A stretch of DNA of 64,000 bases, taken from Flavobacterium psychrophilum. GTDB lineage: Bacteria; Bacteroidota; Bacteroidia; Flavobacteriales; Flavobacteriaceae. The position numbers were made by a program, and so were the translations under genes. The stretch lies in contig CAMDDB010000002.1 of assembly GCA_945890865.1 (NCBI GenBank), positions 1 through 64,000 of the forward strand. Direction: 5' to 3'. Under the pieces are notes generated by a model, which searched no databases, had not been told where the DNA came from, and worked only from the letters and a program-made list of their open reading frames with translations. Positions within the stretch are counted from its first letter, which is position 1. Every line of letters starts with the position of its first letter. Of the stretch, positions 18,308-26,982 are shown piece after piece.

Positions 18308-18763
18308 TTGAAAGAAATACAAAAAAAAATGGAATATTATTGCGCGTATCAAGAACGCTGCTATAAAGAAGTGGAAGAAAAACTCTATTCCTATGCTGTT
18401 ACTGTTTCCGAAAAAGAAGCTATTTTAACCCATCTTATTGAACAAAATTTCGTCAACGAAGAACGATTTGCTCAAAGCTTTGTTCGCGGAAAACACAATT
18501 ATAAATTATGGGGAAAAAATCGAATCATCAATGAGTTGAAATATAGAAACATTTCGTCTAGAATCATAGAAATTGCCCTCAAAGAACTGCCTGAAACAGC
18601 TTATTTGTCAAATTTTCATGCGCTAGCTGAAAAGAATTGGGAAAACAGTACCGAACGAAAAGGCCCCAAGAAAACTAAAAAATTTGTCGATTTTTTACTC
18701 CGAAAAGGATATGAAACAGCCTTAATTTATGAAAAGCTGAGAGAATTAGATCATAATCAATAA
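18308..18763 (+). CDS. recX: RecX-family regulatory protein (probable TTG start)
   Basis: A 151-residue helical protein of the RecX family, which binds RecA filaments and limits recombination. It shows the family pattern of three-helix repeats: YYCAYQERCYKEVEEKL near the N-terminus, then LIEQNFVNEERFAQSFVRGK and GKNRIINELKYR, then FVDFLLRKGYETALIYEKL. An ATG exists at 18329, but starting there would cut the first helix. The TTG at 18308 keeps seven more residues in good register and is preferred. recA is not in this window. Confidence 0.85.
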   Translation: MKEIQKKMEYYCAYQERCYKEVEEKLYSYAVTVSEKEAILTHLIEQNFVNEERFAQSFVRGKHNYKLWGKNRIINELKYRNISSRIIEIALKELPETAYLSNFHALAEKNWENSTERKGPKKTKKFVDFLLRKGYETALIYEKLRELDHNQ

Positions 18764-18784
18764 GTCGATGTGCCAATAAAATGA

Positions 18785-18816
18785 TTGCCTCATTGACACA
18801 TTGCCTCATTGACACA
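18785..18816 (+). repeat. Two tandem 16-base repeats upstream of thiL
   Basis: TTGCCTCATTGACACA occurs twice without a gap, at 18785-18800 and 18801-18816. The second copy begins with the TTG that serves as the -33 element of the thiL promoter; the first copy carries an equivalent TTG 16 bases upstream. Confidence 0.85.
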
Positions 18817-18831
18817 TTAACCCTATCTTTG
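18801..18831 (+). promoter_or_regulatory. Promoter of thiL
   Basis: TTG at 18801-18803, a 20-base spacer and TATCTTTG at 18824-18831 match the Flavobacterium consensus. The start codon at 18845 is 13 bases after the -7 element, so the leader is only a few bases long. Confidence 0.65.
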
Positions 18832-18844
18832 CAAAAAAAAATTC

Positions 18845-19897
18845 ATGTTAGAAAATAAAGACCAATCCAGAACCAGCTTATCGCAACTAGGCGAATTTGG
18901 ATTAATTGATCACTTGACGAAATCGTTTACCATTCAAAAAGAATCTACGATAAAAGGAATTGGTGATGATGGTGCTGTGCTCGATTTTGGGACCAAAAAA
19001 GCAGTCATTTCAACCGATTTATTAATAGAAGGCGTTCACTTTGATTTGGCCTATATGCCCTTGCGCCATTTAGGTTATAAAGCAGTCGTAGCTAACGTAT
19101 CCGATATATGTGCGATGAACGCCACACCTACTCAAATAACGGTTTCTATAGCGGTTTCCAATCGCTTCCCTTTAGAAGCTTTGGAAGAATTGTTTGACGG
19201 AATTACCATGGCTTCAAAAGTGTACAATGTAGAAGTTATTGGTGGCGACACCACCTCATCACAAAAAGGATTAATTATTAGTATTACTGCAATTGGCGAA
19301 GCCAATACAGAAGACATTGTTTATCGAAACGGGGCACAAGTTTCCGATTTATTGGTAGTATCAGGCGATATTGGTGCGGCATATATGGGATTACAAATCT
19401 TAGAACGCGAAAAACAAGTGTTCCAGGTCAATCCAAACAATCAACCCGATTTAGAACCGTATACCTATTTAATTGAGCGCCAACTCAAACCAGAGGCTCG
19501 TAAAGACCTGAAAGAACTCTTTGAAAAATTAGCCTTCAAACCCACGGCAATGATTGATGTTTCTGATGGATTATCATCCGAAATCATGCATTTGTGCAAG
19601 CAAAGTGGCGTAGGTTGTAATTTATATGAAGAAAAAATTCCTGTAGACCCACAATTGATCAATGTGTGCGAAGAATTTAACATAGACATTACCACGGTAG
19701 CTTTAAGTGGCGGCGAGGATTATGAATTATTATTTACCCTAAAAATGGAAGATTATGATAAAATCAAAGGCAATCCTAACTTTACGGTAATTGGCCACAT
19801 GACTGAAGCCAGCGAAGGCATGCATTTAGTAACAAGAGCCAATACAAAAATAGCCTTGAAAGCCAGAGGGTGGAATGCCATGGCTGAAGAAGAATAA
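18845..19897 (+). CDS. thiL: Thiamine-monophosphate kinase
   Basis: A 350-residue enzyme of the PurM/SelD fold that phosphorylates thiamine monophosphate to thiamine diphosphate with ATP. The N-terminal region has GIGDDGAVL and STDLLIEGVHFD (metal and nucleotide ligands), then GYKAVVANVSDICAMNA, VIGGDTTSS and, in the C-terminal half, DVSDGLSSEI and LSGGEDYELLFTL. Length and motif order are normal for the family. It has its own promoter with an almost absent leader, and the next gene (outer-membrane protein, 81 bases on) is in the same direction. Confidence 0.96.
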   Translation: MLENKDQSRTSLSQLGEFGLIDHLTKSFTIQKESTIKGIGDDGAVLDFGTKKAVISTDLLIEGVHFDLAYMPLRHLGYKAVVANVSDICAMNATPTQITVSIAVSNRFPLEALEELFDGITMASKVYNVEVIGGDTTSSQKGLIISITAIGEANTEDIVYRNGAQVSDLLVVSGDIGAAYMGLQILEREKQVFQVNPNNQPDLEPYTYLIERQLKPEARKDLKELFEKLAFKPTAMIDVSDGLSSEIMHLCKQSGVGCNLYEEKIPVDPQLINVCEEFNIDITTVALSGGEDYELLFTLKMEDYDKIKGNPNFTVIGHMTEASEGMHLVTRANTKIALKARGWNAMAEEE

Positions 19898-19978
19898 TTA
19901 CTATCTTATTGTTAAATTTTTGTAAATGATTCTAAATTGATAAAATTAAGTATATTTTTGTTTTGTAAATGTAACACC

Positions 19979-20518
19979 ATGAAAAAAACAATCGTACTAT
20001 TAGCCTTGATTTGCAATGTTCTTGCCTTTGGACAAGAATCAAATTCAATATCATTATCGGAAAAAAACCATGAAATCAAATTGGGCGCTATCAAACTTTT
20101 AGCGGGCCCTATTTTTGAAGGAACTTATGAATATATTTATTCTAAAGATTTTACTTTTGGATCTTCTGTATTAATTGACTTACAAAAGGAAAATGTTTGG
20201 GACGAAAATTTTTCAATCACACCCTTTGCCCGTTTTTATTTTCAAGAAACTAAAGAATATGGCGCTAAAGGATTTTTTGCAGAAGGATTTTTAAAAATTG
20301 CCTCAGGTGAAACTGAATTGTATGAAGAATTATCATTAAACAATACTGCTGAAAAATTTACAGCTGCTGCGCTTGGATTATCCGTTGGAAGAAAATGGGT
20401 CAATCATTCCGGATTTGTGTTTGAAACATTGATTGGACTAGGCAGAACAATAGGTAATTCAGATAATGCCCCTGATGTTTTCTTCAGAGGAGATCTATCT
20501 CTCGGGTACCGATTCTAA
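19979..20518 (+). CDS. Small outer-membrane beta-barrel protein
   Basis: A 179-residue protein starting at the ATG 19979; a longer frame from 19937 would spoil the signal peptide, which is clear at residues 1-18 (MKKTIVLLALICNVLAFGQ). The mature part alternates polar and aromatic or hydrophobic residues in strands and ends in GYRF, with a C-terminal Phe typical of Bam-inserted barrels. It resembles the DUF3575-like group of small porin-fold proteins. A TAnnTTTG match (TATTTTTG, 19953-19960) precedes it, but without a well-spaced TTG. Function unknown. Confidence 0.75.
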   Translation: MKKTIVLLALICNVLAFGQESNSISLSEKNHEIKLGAIKLLAGPIFEGTYEYIYSKDFTFGSSVLIDLQKENVWDENFSITPFARFYFQETKEYGAKGFFAEGFLKIASGETELYEELSLNNTAEKFTAAALGLSVGRKWVNHSGFVFETLIGLGRTIGNSDNAPDVFFRGDLSLGYRF

Positions 20519-20523
20519 ATACA

Positions 20524-20565
20524 AAAAACCCCAAATTTCTTATGAAATTTGGGGTTTTCCTTTTT
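20524..20565. terminator. Bidirectional terminator between the barrel protein gene and glyS
   Basis: The stem AACCCCAAATTTC/GAAATTTGGGGTT with a TTAT loop is followed by TTTTCCTTTTT on the plus strand and by a T-run on the minus strand. The flanking genes converge here. Confidence 0.88.
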
Positions 20566-20574
20566 ACTTCTTCA

Positions 20575-22116
20575 CTAGATTTTCATCAACCAGTTTCGCA
20601 TCGAAACTTCGTTATTGATGATATCGCGTAGATCTGAAATCTTCACTCTATCCTGTTGCATCGAATCTCTGTGTCGAATGGTTACTGTTTGATCTTCTAA
20701 AGTTTGATGATCCACTGTAATACAGAATGGAGTGCCCAATGCATCTTGTCTTCTATAACGTCTTCCTACGGCATCTTTTTCGTCATATGCTACGTTGAAA
20801 TCCCATTTCAAATCCTCAATGATTTGATTGGCAACTTCTGGCAAACCGTCTTTTTTAACCAATGGTAAAACAGCTGCTTTTGTGGGCGCTAAAACCGATG
20901 GCAACCGCAATACTGTTCTGGTCGAACCGTCTTCCAAGGTTTCTTCACAAAGCGAATTGGAAAAAACCGCTAAGAACATTCGGTCTAAACCAACGGAAGT
21001 TTCTACAACATACGGCGTGTAGTTTGAATTGGTTTCGTTGTCAAAATATTGTAATTTTTTACCCGAAAATTGTTCGTGTGCTTTCAAATCAAAATCGGTT
21101 CTCGAGTGAATACCCTCTAGTTCTTTGAATCCAAATGGGAAGTTGAATTCAATATCGGCAGCAGCGTTGGCATAATGCGCTAATTTTTCATGATCGTGAA
21201 AACGGTAATTTGCTGCCCCTAAACCAAGTGATAAATGCCAATTTAAACGGGTAGTTTTCCAGTATTCGTACCATTTCATTTCTTCTCCGGGTTTCACAAA
21301 GAATTGCATTTCCATTTGTTCAAATTCGCGCATGCGAAAAATAAATTGACGCGCTACAATTTCATTTCTGAAGGCTTTACCGGTTTGCGCAATTCCAAAT
21401 GGAATTTTCATACGCCCTGTTTTTTGAACGTTTAAAAAGTTGACAAAAATTCCTTGAGCCGTTTCGGGACGCAAGTATAAATCCATTGCGGTTTCAGCAG
21501 AGGCGCCTAATTTTGTTCCAAACATTAGGTTGAATTGCTTTACATCGGTCCAATTTCTTGATCCGCTTTCTGGACATGCAATTTCAAGTTCTTCAATTAA
21601 GGCTTTTACATCAGCTAGGTTTTCTGACTCTAAAGAACGAGCCATTCTTTCTAGAATTTCCTTCTTTTTTGCCAAATATTCCATCACACGTGGATTAGTC
21701 GTTTTGTATTGCTCTTCATCAAATGAAGCGCCAAAACGCTCTCTAGCTTTGTCAATTTCTTTTTGTGCTTTTTGATTTAATTTTTCGGCATAATCCTCGA
21801 TTAATACATCGGCACGGTATCTTTTTTTAGAATCTTTATTATCAATCAATGGATCGTTGAATGCGTCTACGTGACCCGAGGCTTTCCAAGTCGTTGGATG
21901 CATTAAAATTGCAGCATCTAAACCCACAATATTCTCGTGCATTTGTACCATTGCCTTCCACCAATATTCACGGATGTTTTTCTTTAATTCCACCCCATTT
22001 TGTGCATAATCATAAACTGCACTTAAACCATCGTAAATTTCGCTAGACGGAAAAATAAATCCGTACTCTTTTGCATGAGAAACTACATTCTTAAAAATAT
22101 CATCTTGTTTTGCCAT
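20575..22116 (-). CDS. glyS: Glycyl-tRNA synthetase (homodimeric, class II)
   Basis: A 513-residue aminoacyl-tRNA synthetase of the alpha2 type, which charges tRNA-Gly. Class II motifs are visible: motif 2 (KAFRNEIVARQFIFRMREF with EQMEMQFF after it) and motif 3 (SVGLDRMFLAVF). The N-terminus DDIFKNVVSHAKEYGFIF and the GYRYR-like RRYRRQDALGTPFCITVD anticodon-domain region are typical. A perfect -7 element (TACTTTTG) ends 4 bases before the start codon, so the mRNA is probably leaderless. Followed by a bidirectional terminator. Confidence 0.97.
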   Translation of the reverse strand: MAKQDDIFKNVVSHAKEYGFIFPSSEIYDGLSAVYDYAQNGVELKKNIREYWWKAMVQMHENIVGLDAAILMHPTTWKASGHVDAFNDPLIDNKDSKKRYRADVLIEDYAEKLNQKAQKEIDKARERFGASFDEEQYKTTNPRVMEYLAKKKEILERMARSLESENLADVKALIEELEIACPESGSRNWTDVKQFNLMFGTKLGASAETAMDLYLRPETAQGIFVNFLNVQKTGRMKIPFGIAQTGKAFRNEIVARQFIFRMREFEQMEMQFFVKPGEEMKWYEYWKTTRLNWHLSLGLGAANYRFHDHEKLAHYANAAADIEFNFPFGFKELEGIHSRTDFDLKAHEQFSGKKLQYFDNETNSNYTPYVVETSVGLDRMFLAVFSNSLCEETLEDGSTRTVLRLPSVLAPTKAAVLPLVKKDGLPEVANQIIEDLKWDFNVAYDEKDAVGRRYRRQDALGTPFCITVDHQTLEDQTVTIRHRDSMQQDRVKISDLRDIINNEVSMRNWLMKI

Positions 22117-22120
22117 ACTG

Positions 22121-22150
22121 CAAAAGTAAAAATAGGATTGGAATAAAGAA
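22121..22150 (-). promoter_or_regulatory. Promoter of glyS, abutting the start codon
   Basis: TACTTTTG (22128 to 22121) is a perfect -7 element; a TTC lies 19 bases upstream (22150-22148). The ATG is at 22116, so the predicted transcription start falls on or right next to it. Confidence 0.5.
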
Positions 22151-22174
22151 AAGATTTAGGGGATTTAATACAAA

Positions 22175-22945
22175 TTATTTATAATCAAATGTAGAAGAGC
22201 CAATTTTGGTAAACTCACTATAAATATTGATGATGTATTTCCCTTTGGGTGTCTTGTTTTGAATCAAATCTACATAGGCACAAACATCCGTATCATTTTT
22301 GTTGTAATTGACCTGAGAAACAGCACTGTAGAGTAATTTTACTCCGGCTTCATTTTCAATAGAAGAATTTTCTTTGGAAATAATTTGATTTTTTGGATTG
22401 ACTAATTGGATATACAAGGTTTTAGCCCCTGACTTTACAATTTCATTTTTTTGTAGCGTATAACAAACCCGCAACTGTTGGATTTGAGAATTACTAGTTT
22501 TGTACAAATCTGAATAAATTTTTACCCCTTTTGTGTTGATATTTATAGCCGTTAAACGATTAACCAGTACTGGATTTGTAGCCACTGTAGCGTTTTTGTC
22601 TTTTACTATTGCTTGATTTTTTGAGGCAATTTTTGCGCTTATTGCCTTAGCCTTATCGGCATAAAAAGCCATTGAATCTAAAACCAATGTTTGATTGGCC
22701 TGAGAAGCCGAGTCTGCTAAACGGGCAATTAGTTGTGCGTTTTTGCTTGATTCTTCCCCTAAAGAATCATATTTATGAAGTATTTCACTCAGTTGACTTT
22801 CTAAAACGTTGATTTCTAATTCAGATTGTTTTTTAAAATCTGCAAATTCAACTTTTACACTATAATAATTTACACCAAAAAACAATAATAATAACAGCAA
22901 TACAATGATGCTTATTTTTGTAATTTTGTTTTTCTTACTTGTCAT
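22175..22945 (-). CDS. Membrane-anchored coiled-coil protein of unknown function
   Basis: A 256-residue protein. Residues 1-10 are basic, 11-27 are a strong membrane segment (IIVLLLLLLFFGV), and about 30-120 are heptad-rich with many Glu, Lys and Ala, a likely coiled coil. The C-terminal domain (about 130-256) is beta-rich, with LYIQLVNPKNQIIS and KGKYIINIYSE. It is probably anchored in the inner membrane with its bulk in the periplasm. I do not recognise a function. A perfect -7 element (TACTTTTG, 22970 to 22963) precedes it. It is divergent from the comF-like gene. Confidence 0.75.
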   Translation of the reverse strand: MTSKKNKITKISIIVLLLLLLFFGVNYYSVKVEFADFKKQSELEINVLESQLSEILHKYDSLGEESSKNAQLIARLADSASQANQTLVLDSMAFYADKAKAISAKIASKNQAIVKDKNATVATNPVLVNRLTAININTKGVKIYSDLYKTSNSQIQQLRVCYTLQKNEIVKSGAKTLYIQLVNPKNQIISKENSSIENEAGVKLLYSAVSQVNYNKNDTDVCAYVDLIQNKTPKGKYIINIYSEFTKIGSSTFDYK

Positions 22946-23007
22946 ACCCTACTTATATACTGCAAAAGTATTCAAATTAATTAATTTTATTTTAATAAAC
23001 CGACAAA

Positions 23008-23691
23008 ATGCTAAAAAATCTGATAAACTTACTTTTCCCAAATTTATGCAATGGCTGTAACGCCCTTTTATTAGAAAATGAAGTGCTCATTTGTGCAAAA
23101 TGTCGACATGAGCTCCCGCTTACTCAACTGCATTTGGATCCCAATAATTATATGGCTAAAAAATTTTACGGAATTCTTCCAATAGAATTTTGCAGTGCGA
23201 TGCTTTATTTTCACCAAGACGGAAGGGTACAAAATCTTATCCATCAATTAAAATATAAAAACAAACCCGAAATAGGCTCTTTACTTGGTAATTGGTATGC
23301 AAATGATCTTCAAAAAATTGCAGCAAGCCAAAATTTTTCTGAAATTATACCGGTGCCACTCCATAAAAAAAGAGTGAAAGAAAGAGGCTACAACCAAGTC
23401 ACATCTTTTTGTGAGGCGTTATCACAACAGTTACAAATTGAACTAAACGACCAACTTTTATTTCGAACTACGTATTCCAAAACCCAAACCAAAAAAAATA
23501 AAGAAGCGCGTGCCCGTATTCAAGAAGTGCCATTTGAAGCGGTATTTACTTCTTCCGATCATGGAAAACATTTTTTATTAGTTGACGATGTTATTACTAC
23601 AGGTGCTACCTTAGAAGCTTGCGCTAAAGCCCTCTTAAAAATTCCAAATGCTAAAATTAGCATCATTACCATTGCCTATACAGATTCTTAA
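23008..23691 (+). CDS. ComF-family phosphoribosyltransferase-like protein
   Basis: A 227-residue protein with the ComF/GntX layout. The N-terminus has a zinc knuckle (CNGC, then CAKC about 14 residues later), then YFHQDGRVQNLIHQLKYK, the IPVPLHKKRVKERGYNQ helix, and a PRPP loop LLVDDVITTGATLEACAKAL. In naturally competent bacteria ComF supports DNA uptake; in others the role is unsettled, so no firm function is given here. It is followed by a lipoprotein gene in the same direction, 68 bases on. Confidence 0.92.
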   Translation: MLKNLINLLFPNLCNGCNALLLENEVLICAKCRHELPLTQLHLDPNNYMAKKFYGILPIEFCSAMLYFHQDGRVQNLIHQLKYKNKPEIGSLLGNWYANDLQKIAASQNFSEIIPVPLHKKRVKERGYNQVTSFCEALSQQLQIELNDQLLFRTTYSKTQTKKNKEARARIQEVPFEAVFTSSDHGKHFLLVDDVITTGATLEACAKALLKIPNAKISIITIAYTDS

Positions 23692-23759
23692 AAATTACTA
23701 AATTTTGTATGTTTGCATCAATTATAGTTGTTATTTTGTACCTTCTTTATTTTTTAAAA

Positions 23760-25364
23760 ATGATAAAATTAAAATCCTTCGTATTGCTTTTGGTTATTGC
23801 CTCATTTTTTGCCAATTGTGCGAAAAGAGGAACCATATCAGGAGGCCCTAAAGATACTATTGCGCCAAAGATTGTGGGGAGTTTACCTACAAACTTTAGT
23901 ACCAATTTTAAAGGGAATGAAATAAAAATCAATTTTGATGAATTGATTAAAGTAAAAGATATTACGAAGCAATTGATTATTTCTCCCCCGTTAAAAAAAC
24001 AACCTATCATCGTTCCGCAAAGTAGTGCTAGTAAATTCATCTCCATTAAATTATTGGATACGCTACAAGAAAATACTACCTACAGTTTTAATTTTGGACA
24101 AAGCATTACCGACAATAACGAAAATAATCCGTATTCTCAATTCAAATATGTTTTTTCGACTGGAGACTATATTGATTCATTATCTGTAGTAGGTAAAATA
24201 AAAGATGCCTTCAAACAAAAACCGGATAATTTTGTGAGTGTATTATTATATGACGTCAAAACCTTTACCGATTCTACGGTTTATAAAGAGACGCCTTTAT
24301 ATGTTACCAATACGCTAGACAGTTTACAGGTTTTTTCGCTTGAAAATTTAAAAGCAGGAAGCTACCAAATTATTGCATTAAAAGATAAATCTGGGAATAA
24401 TAAATTTGATCCGAAAAGTGATAAAATTGGTTTTTTAAATGAGCCGATAACCTTGCCTACATCAACAGCTTATGAGTTGGAATTATTTACAGAAAAACCT
24501 CAATTTAAAGCCTATAAACCTACGCAAGAAAGTAATAATAAACTGTATTTGGGTTATGATGGAAATGCAAAAAACCTCAAAGTAACTGCAAAAAGAAGAG
24601 GTGAAAATATTCCAATCCGTCTTTCAAAATATCCACAAACTGAAAAAGATACGGTTCAATTGTTTTTCCCAAAAATAGAATTAGACTCGCTAGAAATTAA
24701 GATAGAAAATGGTGAATATATCAAATCGTTTACCTCAAAGTTGAAAAATCTAAAAAACAGCGATAGTTTAAAAATCATTGCAAAAACGCAAGGTAATTTA
24801 TCGTTCAGGGATCAATTTACATTGAATAGCAACACCCCAATTGATAAAATAGACGTAGCTAAAATTATTCTTAGAAATAAAGATTCTGTCGCGGTAAACT
24901 TTACTGCTAATTATGACGAGTTGAGTCAAGAAATTCGGTTTGATTTCAAAAAAGATGAGGAAGAAAAGTATACTTTAGAAATCTTACCCGAAGCCTTCAC
25001 AGATTTCTATGAGGCCAAAAATGATTCGTTACAATTTGAAGCAACCACTAAATTATTAGCCGATTATGGCAATTTGAAAGTTAATCTTTCTGGTGTAAAA
25101 CGATTTCCAGTTATTTTAGAAGTTCTCGATGAGAGTGGCAATGTTTTATATACTAAAGTCTCACAAAAAGAGACCTCAATGGCTTTTGAAACCATTGAGC
25201 CCAAAATGTATACACTTCGGGTAATTTATGATGATAATGGGAATGGAATATGGGATACTGGCGCTTATTTATCCAAAAGACAAGCCGAAGAAATAATATA
25301 CTACCCAAAACTGCTCGACGTGAGGGCCAACTGGGATGTTGAACAAGATTTTAATTTGGATTAA
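23760..25364 (+). CDS. Lipoprotein with N-terminal Ig-like (Big_5) domain
   Basis: A 534-residue exported protein. I start at ATG 23760, since this gives a normal lipoprotein signal (LLLVIASFFANC), while the longer frame from 23709 would add an unrelated hydrophobic lead. Right after the Cys comes KRGTISGGPKDTIAPKIVGS, the usual opening of flavobacterial proteins with a bacterial Ig-like Big_5 domain. The rest is beta-rich, with a GSYQIIALKDKSGNNKFDP stretch that looks like a second fold with Ca-type turns. It is likely held on the outer membrane or in the periplasm. Its stop shares four bases with the convergent amidase gene. Confidence 0.85.
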   Translation: MIKLKSFVLLLVIASFFANCAKRGTISGGPKDTIAPKIVGSLPTNFSTNFKGNEIKINFDELIKVKDITKQLIISPPLKKQPIIVPQSSASKFISIKLLDTLQENTTYSFNFGQSITDNNENNPYSQFKYVFSTGDYIDSLSVVGKIKDAFKQKPDNFVSVLLYDVKTFTDSTVYKETPLYVTNTLDSLQVFSLENLKAGSYQIIALKDKSGNNKFDPKSDKIGFLNEPITLPTSTAYELELFTEKPQFKAYKPTQESNNKLYLGYDGNAKNLKVTAKRRGENIPIRLSKYPQTEKDTVQLFFPKIELDSLEIKIENGEYIKSFTSKLKNLKNSDSLKIIAKTQGNLSFRDQFTLNSNTPIDKIDVAKIILRNKDSVAVNFTANYDELSQEIRFDFKKDEEEKYTLEILPEAFTDFYEAKNDSLQFEATTKLLADYGNLKVNLSGVKRFPVILEVLDESGNVLYTKVSQKETSMAFETIEPKMYTLRVIYDDNGNGIWDTGAYLSKRQAEEIIYYPKLLDVRANWDVEQDFNLD

Positions 25365-26125
25365 TCCAGCGTAAACCGATCGGCATCAGTTAAAAAATTA
25401 AATTGCAAGCGGGCAACAATTTGCTGGGATTTGTCTAACTCACAACAAAAAATACCGGATCCGTTGTGGGCATTTAACTGTTCATTACCCATACAATCTA
25501 CTACTTGAGAATGACCCGGATATTCTAAATGATTCGCATCGGTTCCAATTCTATTAACGCCAACCGTATAACACATGTTTTCTATAGCGCGCGCTTTTAA
25601 TAAGGCATTCCACGCATTGATTCTTGGTTTAGGCCAATTGGCAACATAGAGCAATAAATCATATTGTTCTAAATTTCGAGTAAAAACAGGAAAACGCAAA
25701 TCGTAACAAATTTGCAAGCAAATGTTCCAACTCTTATAATTTACAATTACTTTTTCTTTGCCTTTTGTATATTTTTTATCTTCTCCTGCTAAAGTAAATA
25801 AATGCCGCTTGTCGTAAAATTCTACCTTGCCAGTAGGAAAAACAAAGATCATGCGGTTGAAGTAATTCCCGTTCTCTTTAATCACTATACTTCCGGTGAT
25901 GGCACAGTTTTTTTTTGCCGCCAATCCTTTAAGCCAGCCTATTGTTTCCCCGTCCATGGTTTCGGCCACTCCCTTCGGGTGCATCGTAAAGCCAGATGTA
26001 AACATCTCCGGTAAAATAAACAAATCAAAGGAATGCTGCTCGTTACGAAAATAATGTTCGATATTTTTTCGGTTCTCAGCAGGATTTTCCCAAACTAATT
26101 CGGACTGAAAAAGGGCAATTTTCAT
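25361..26125 (-). CDS. Nitrilase-family amidohydrolase (omega-amidase type)
   Basis: A 254-residue enzyme of the carbon-nitrogen hydrolase family. The catalytic triad is visible: E40 in ILPEMFTSGF, K106 in YDKRHLF and C140 in LQICYDLRFP. Length and motif set match the YafV/omega-amidase branch, which hydrolyses alpha-ketoglutaramate and similar amides. I choose the ATG at 26125 (MKIALFQSEL); longer starts are not supported by the family. It is convergent with the lipoprotein gene (shared TTAA) and follows the sdhB terminator. Confidence 0.9.
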   Translation of the reverse strand: MKIALFQSELVWENPAENRKNIEHYFRNEQHSFDLFILPEMFTSGFTMHPKGVAETMDGETIGWLKGLAAKKNCAITGSIVIKENGNYFNRMIFVFPTGKVEFYDKRHLFTLAGEDKKYTKGKEKVIVNYKSWNICLQICYDLRFPVFTRNLEQYDLLLYVANWPKPRINAWNALLKARAIENMCYTVGVNRIGTDANHLEYPGHSQVVDCMGNEQLNAHNGSGIFCCELDKSQQIVARLQFNFLTDADRFTLD

Positions 26126-26149
26126 AACTATATTTTCCATAAATGTACA

Positions 26150-26181
26150 AAAAAACGCACCCAAATAAAGGAATGCGTTTT
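26150..26181 (-). terminator. Terminator of the sdh operon
   Basis: On the minus strand AAAACGCA pairs with TGCGTTTT, extended by two G-U pairs and one C-G, and the run TTTTTTT follows. It lies 34 bases after the sdhB stop codon. Confidence 0.8.
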
Positions 26182-26214
26182 AGATTATTAATTTGTCAAA
26201 AAGACAAAATAGTA

Positions 26215-26976
26215 TTATTTCACAGAAGCTTTTAAAAATTCTCTGTTCATGCGGGCGATGTTTTCTAACGAAATCCCTTTTGGACATTCGATTTCGCAAG
26301 CGCCCGTATTGGTACAATTTCCAAATCCTTCTTCGTCCATTTGACGTACCATGTTTAACACACGATTGGTTGCTTCCACTTTACCTTGAGGTAATAATGC
26401 ATATTGCGATACTTTTGCTCCCACAAATAGCATGGCCGAACCGTTTTTACACGTTGCTACACAGGCACCACATCCAATACAAGCTGCTGCTTCAAATGCT
26501 TTGTCTGCATCGTCTTTTGGAACTGGAATGGAGTTTGCATCAATGGTATTTCCTGAAGTATTTACCGATACGAAACCTCCTGCTTGCTGAATTCTATCGA
26601 AAGCCGAGCGGTCGACTACTAAATCTTTGATTACCGGAAAAGCTTTACTTCTCCAGGGCTCGATGTAAATAGTATCCCCATCATTAAACATTCTCATGTG
26701 CAATTGACAAGTCGTAATTCCGGTATCTGGTCCGTGAGCACGTCCGTTAATATATAAAGAACACATGCCACAAATTCCCTCACGACAATCGTGATCAAAT
26801 GCAACCGGTTCTTTCTTTTCGTTGATTAATTGTTCGTTCAATTGGTCTAACATTTCCAAAAACGAACTTGCTGTAGAAACATTATCCAATTTATACGTTT
26901 CCATGCTTCCTTTTGATTTGGCATTTTTTTGACGCCAAATTTTCAAGTTTAAATTGATATTTTTTGCTGCGCTCAT
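26215..26976 (-). CDS. sdhB: Succinate dehydrogenase/fumarate reductase iron-sulfur subunit
   Basis: A 253-residue subunit. The N-terminal half has the [2Fe-2S] cysteines in [19 protein letters not shown] with one more C in TTCQLHM. The C-terminal half has [14 protein letters not shown], with [16 protein letters not shown] as the partner set for the [4Fe-4S] and [3Fe-4S] clusters. It passes electrons from the flavin subunit to the membrane heme protein. It is the last gene of sdhCAB, 6 bases after sdhA. Confidence 0.96.
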   Translation of the reverse strand: MSAAKNINLNLKIWRQKNAKSKGSMETYKLDNVSTASSFLEMLDQLNEQLINEKKEPVAFDHDCREGICGMCSLYINGRAHGPDTGITTCQLHMRMFNDGDTIYIEPWRSKAFPVIKDLVVDRSAFDRIQQAGGFVSVNTSGNTIDANSIPVPKDDADKAFEAAACIGCGACVATCKNGSAMLFVGAKVSQYALLPQGKVEATNRVLNMVRQMDEEGFGNCTNTGACEIECPKGISLENIARMNREFLKASVK

Positions 26977-26982
26977 ACTATT

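Noticed and set aside
26193..26630. 145-codon plus-strand ORF across sdhB
   Set aside because: sdhB is certain on the minus strand with cluster cysteines; the other frame has no recognisable features.
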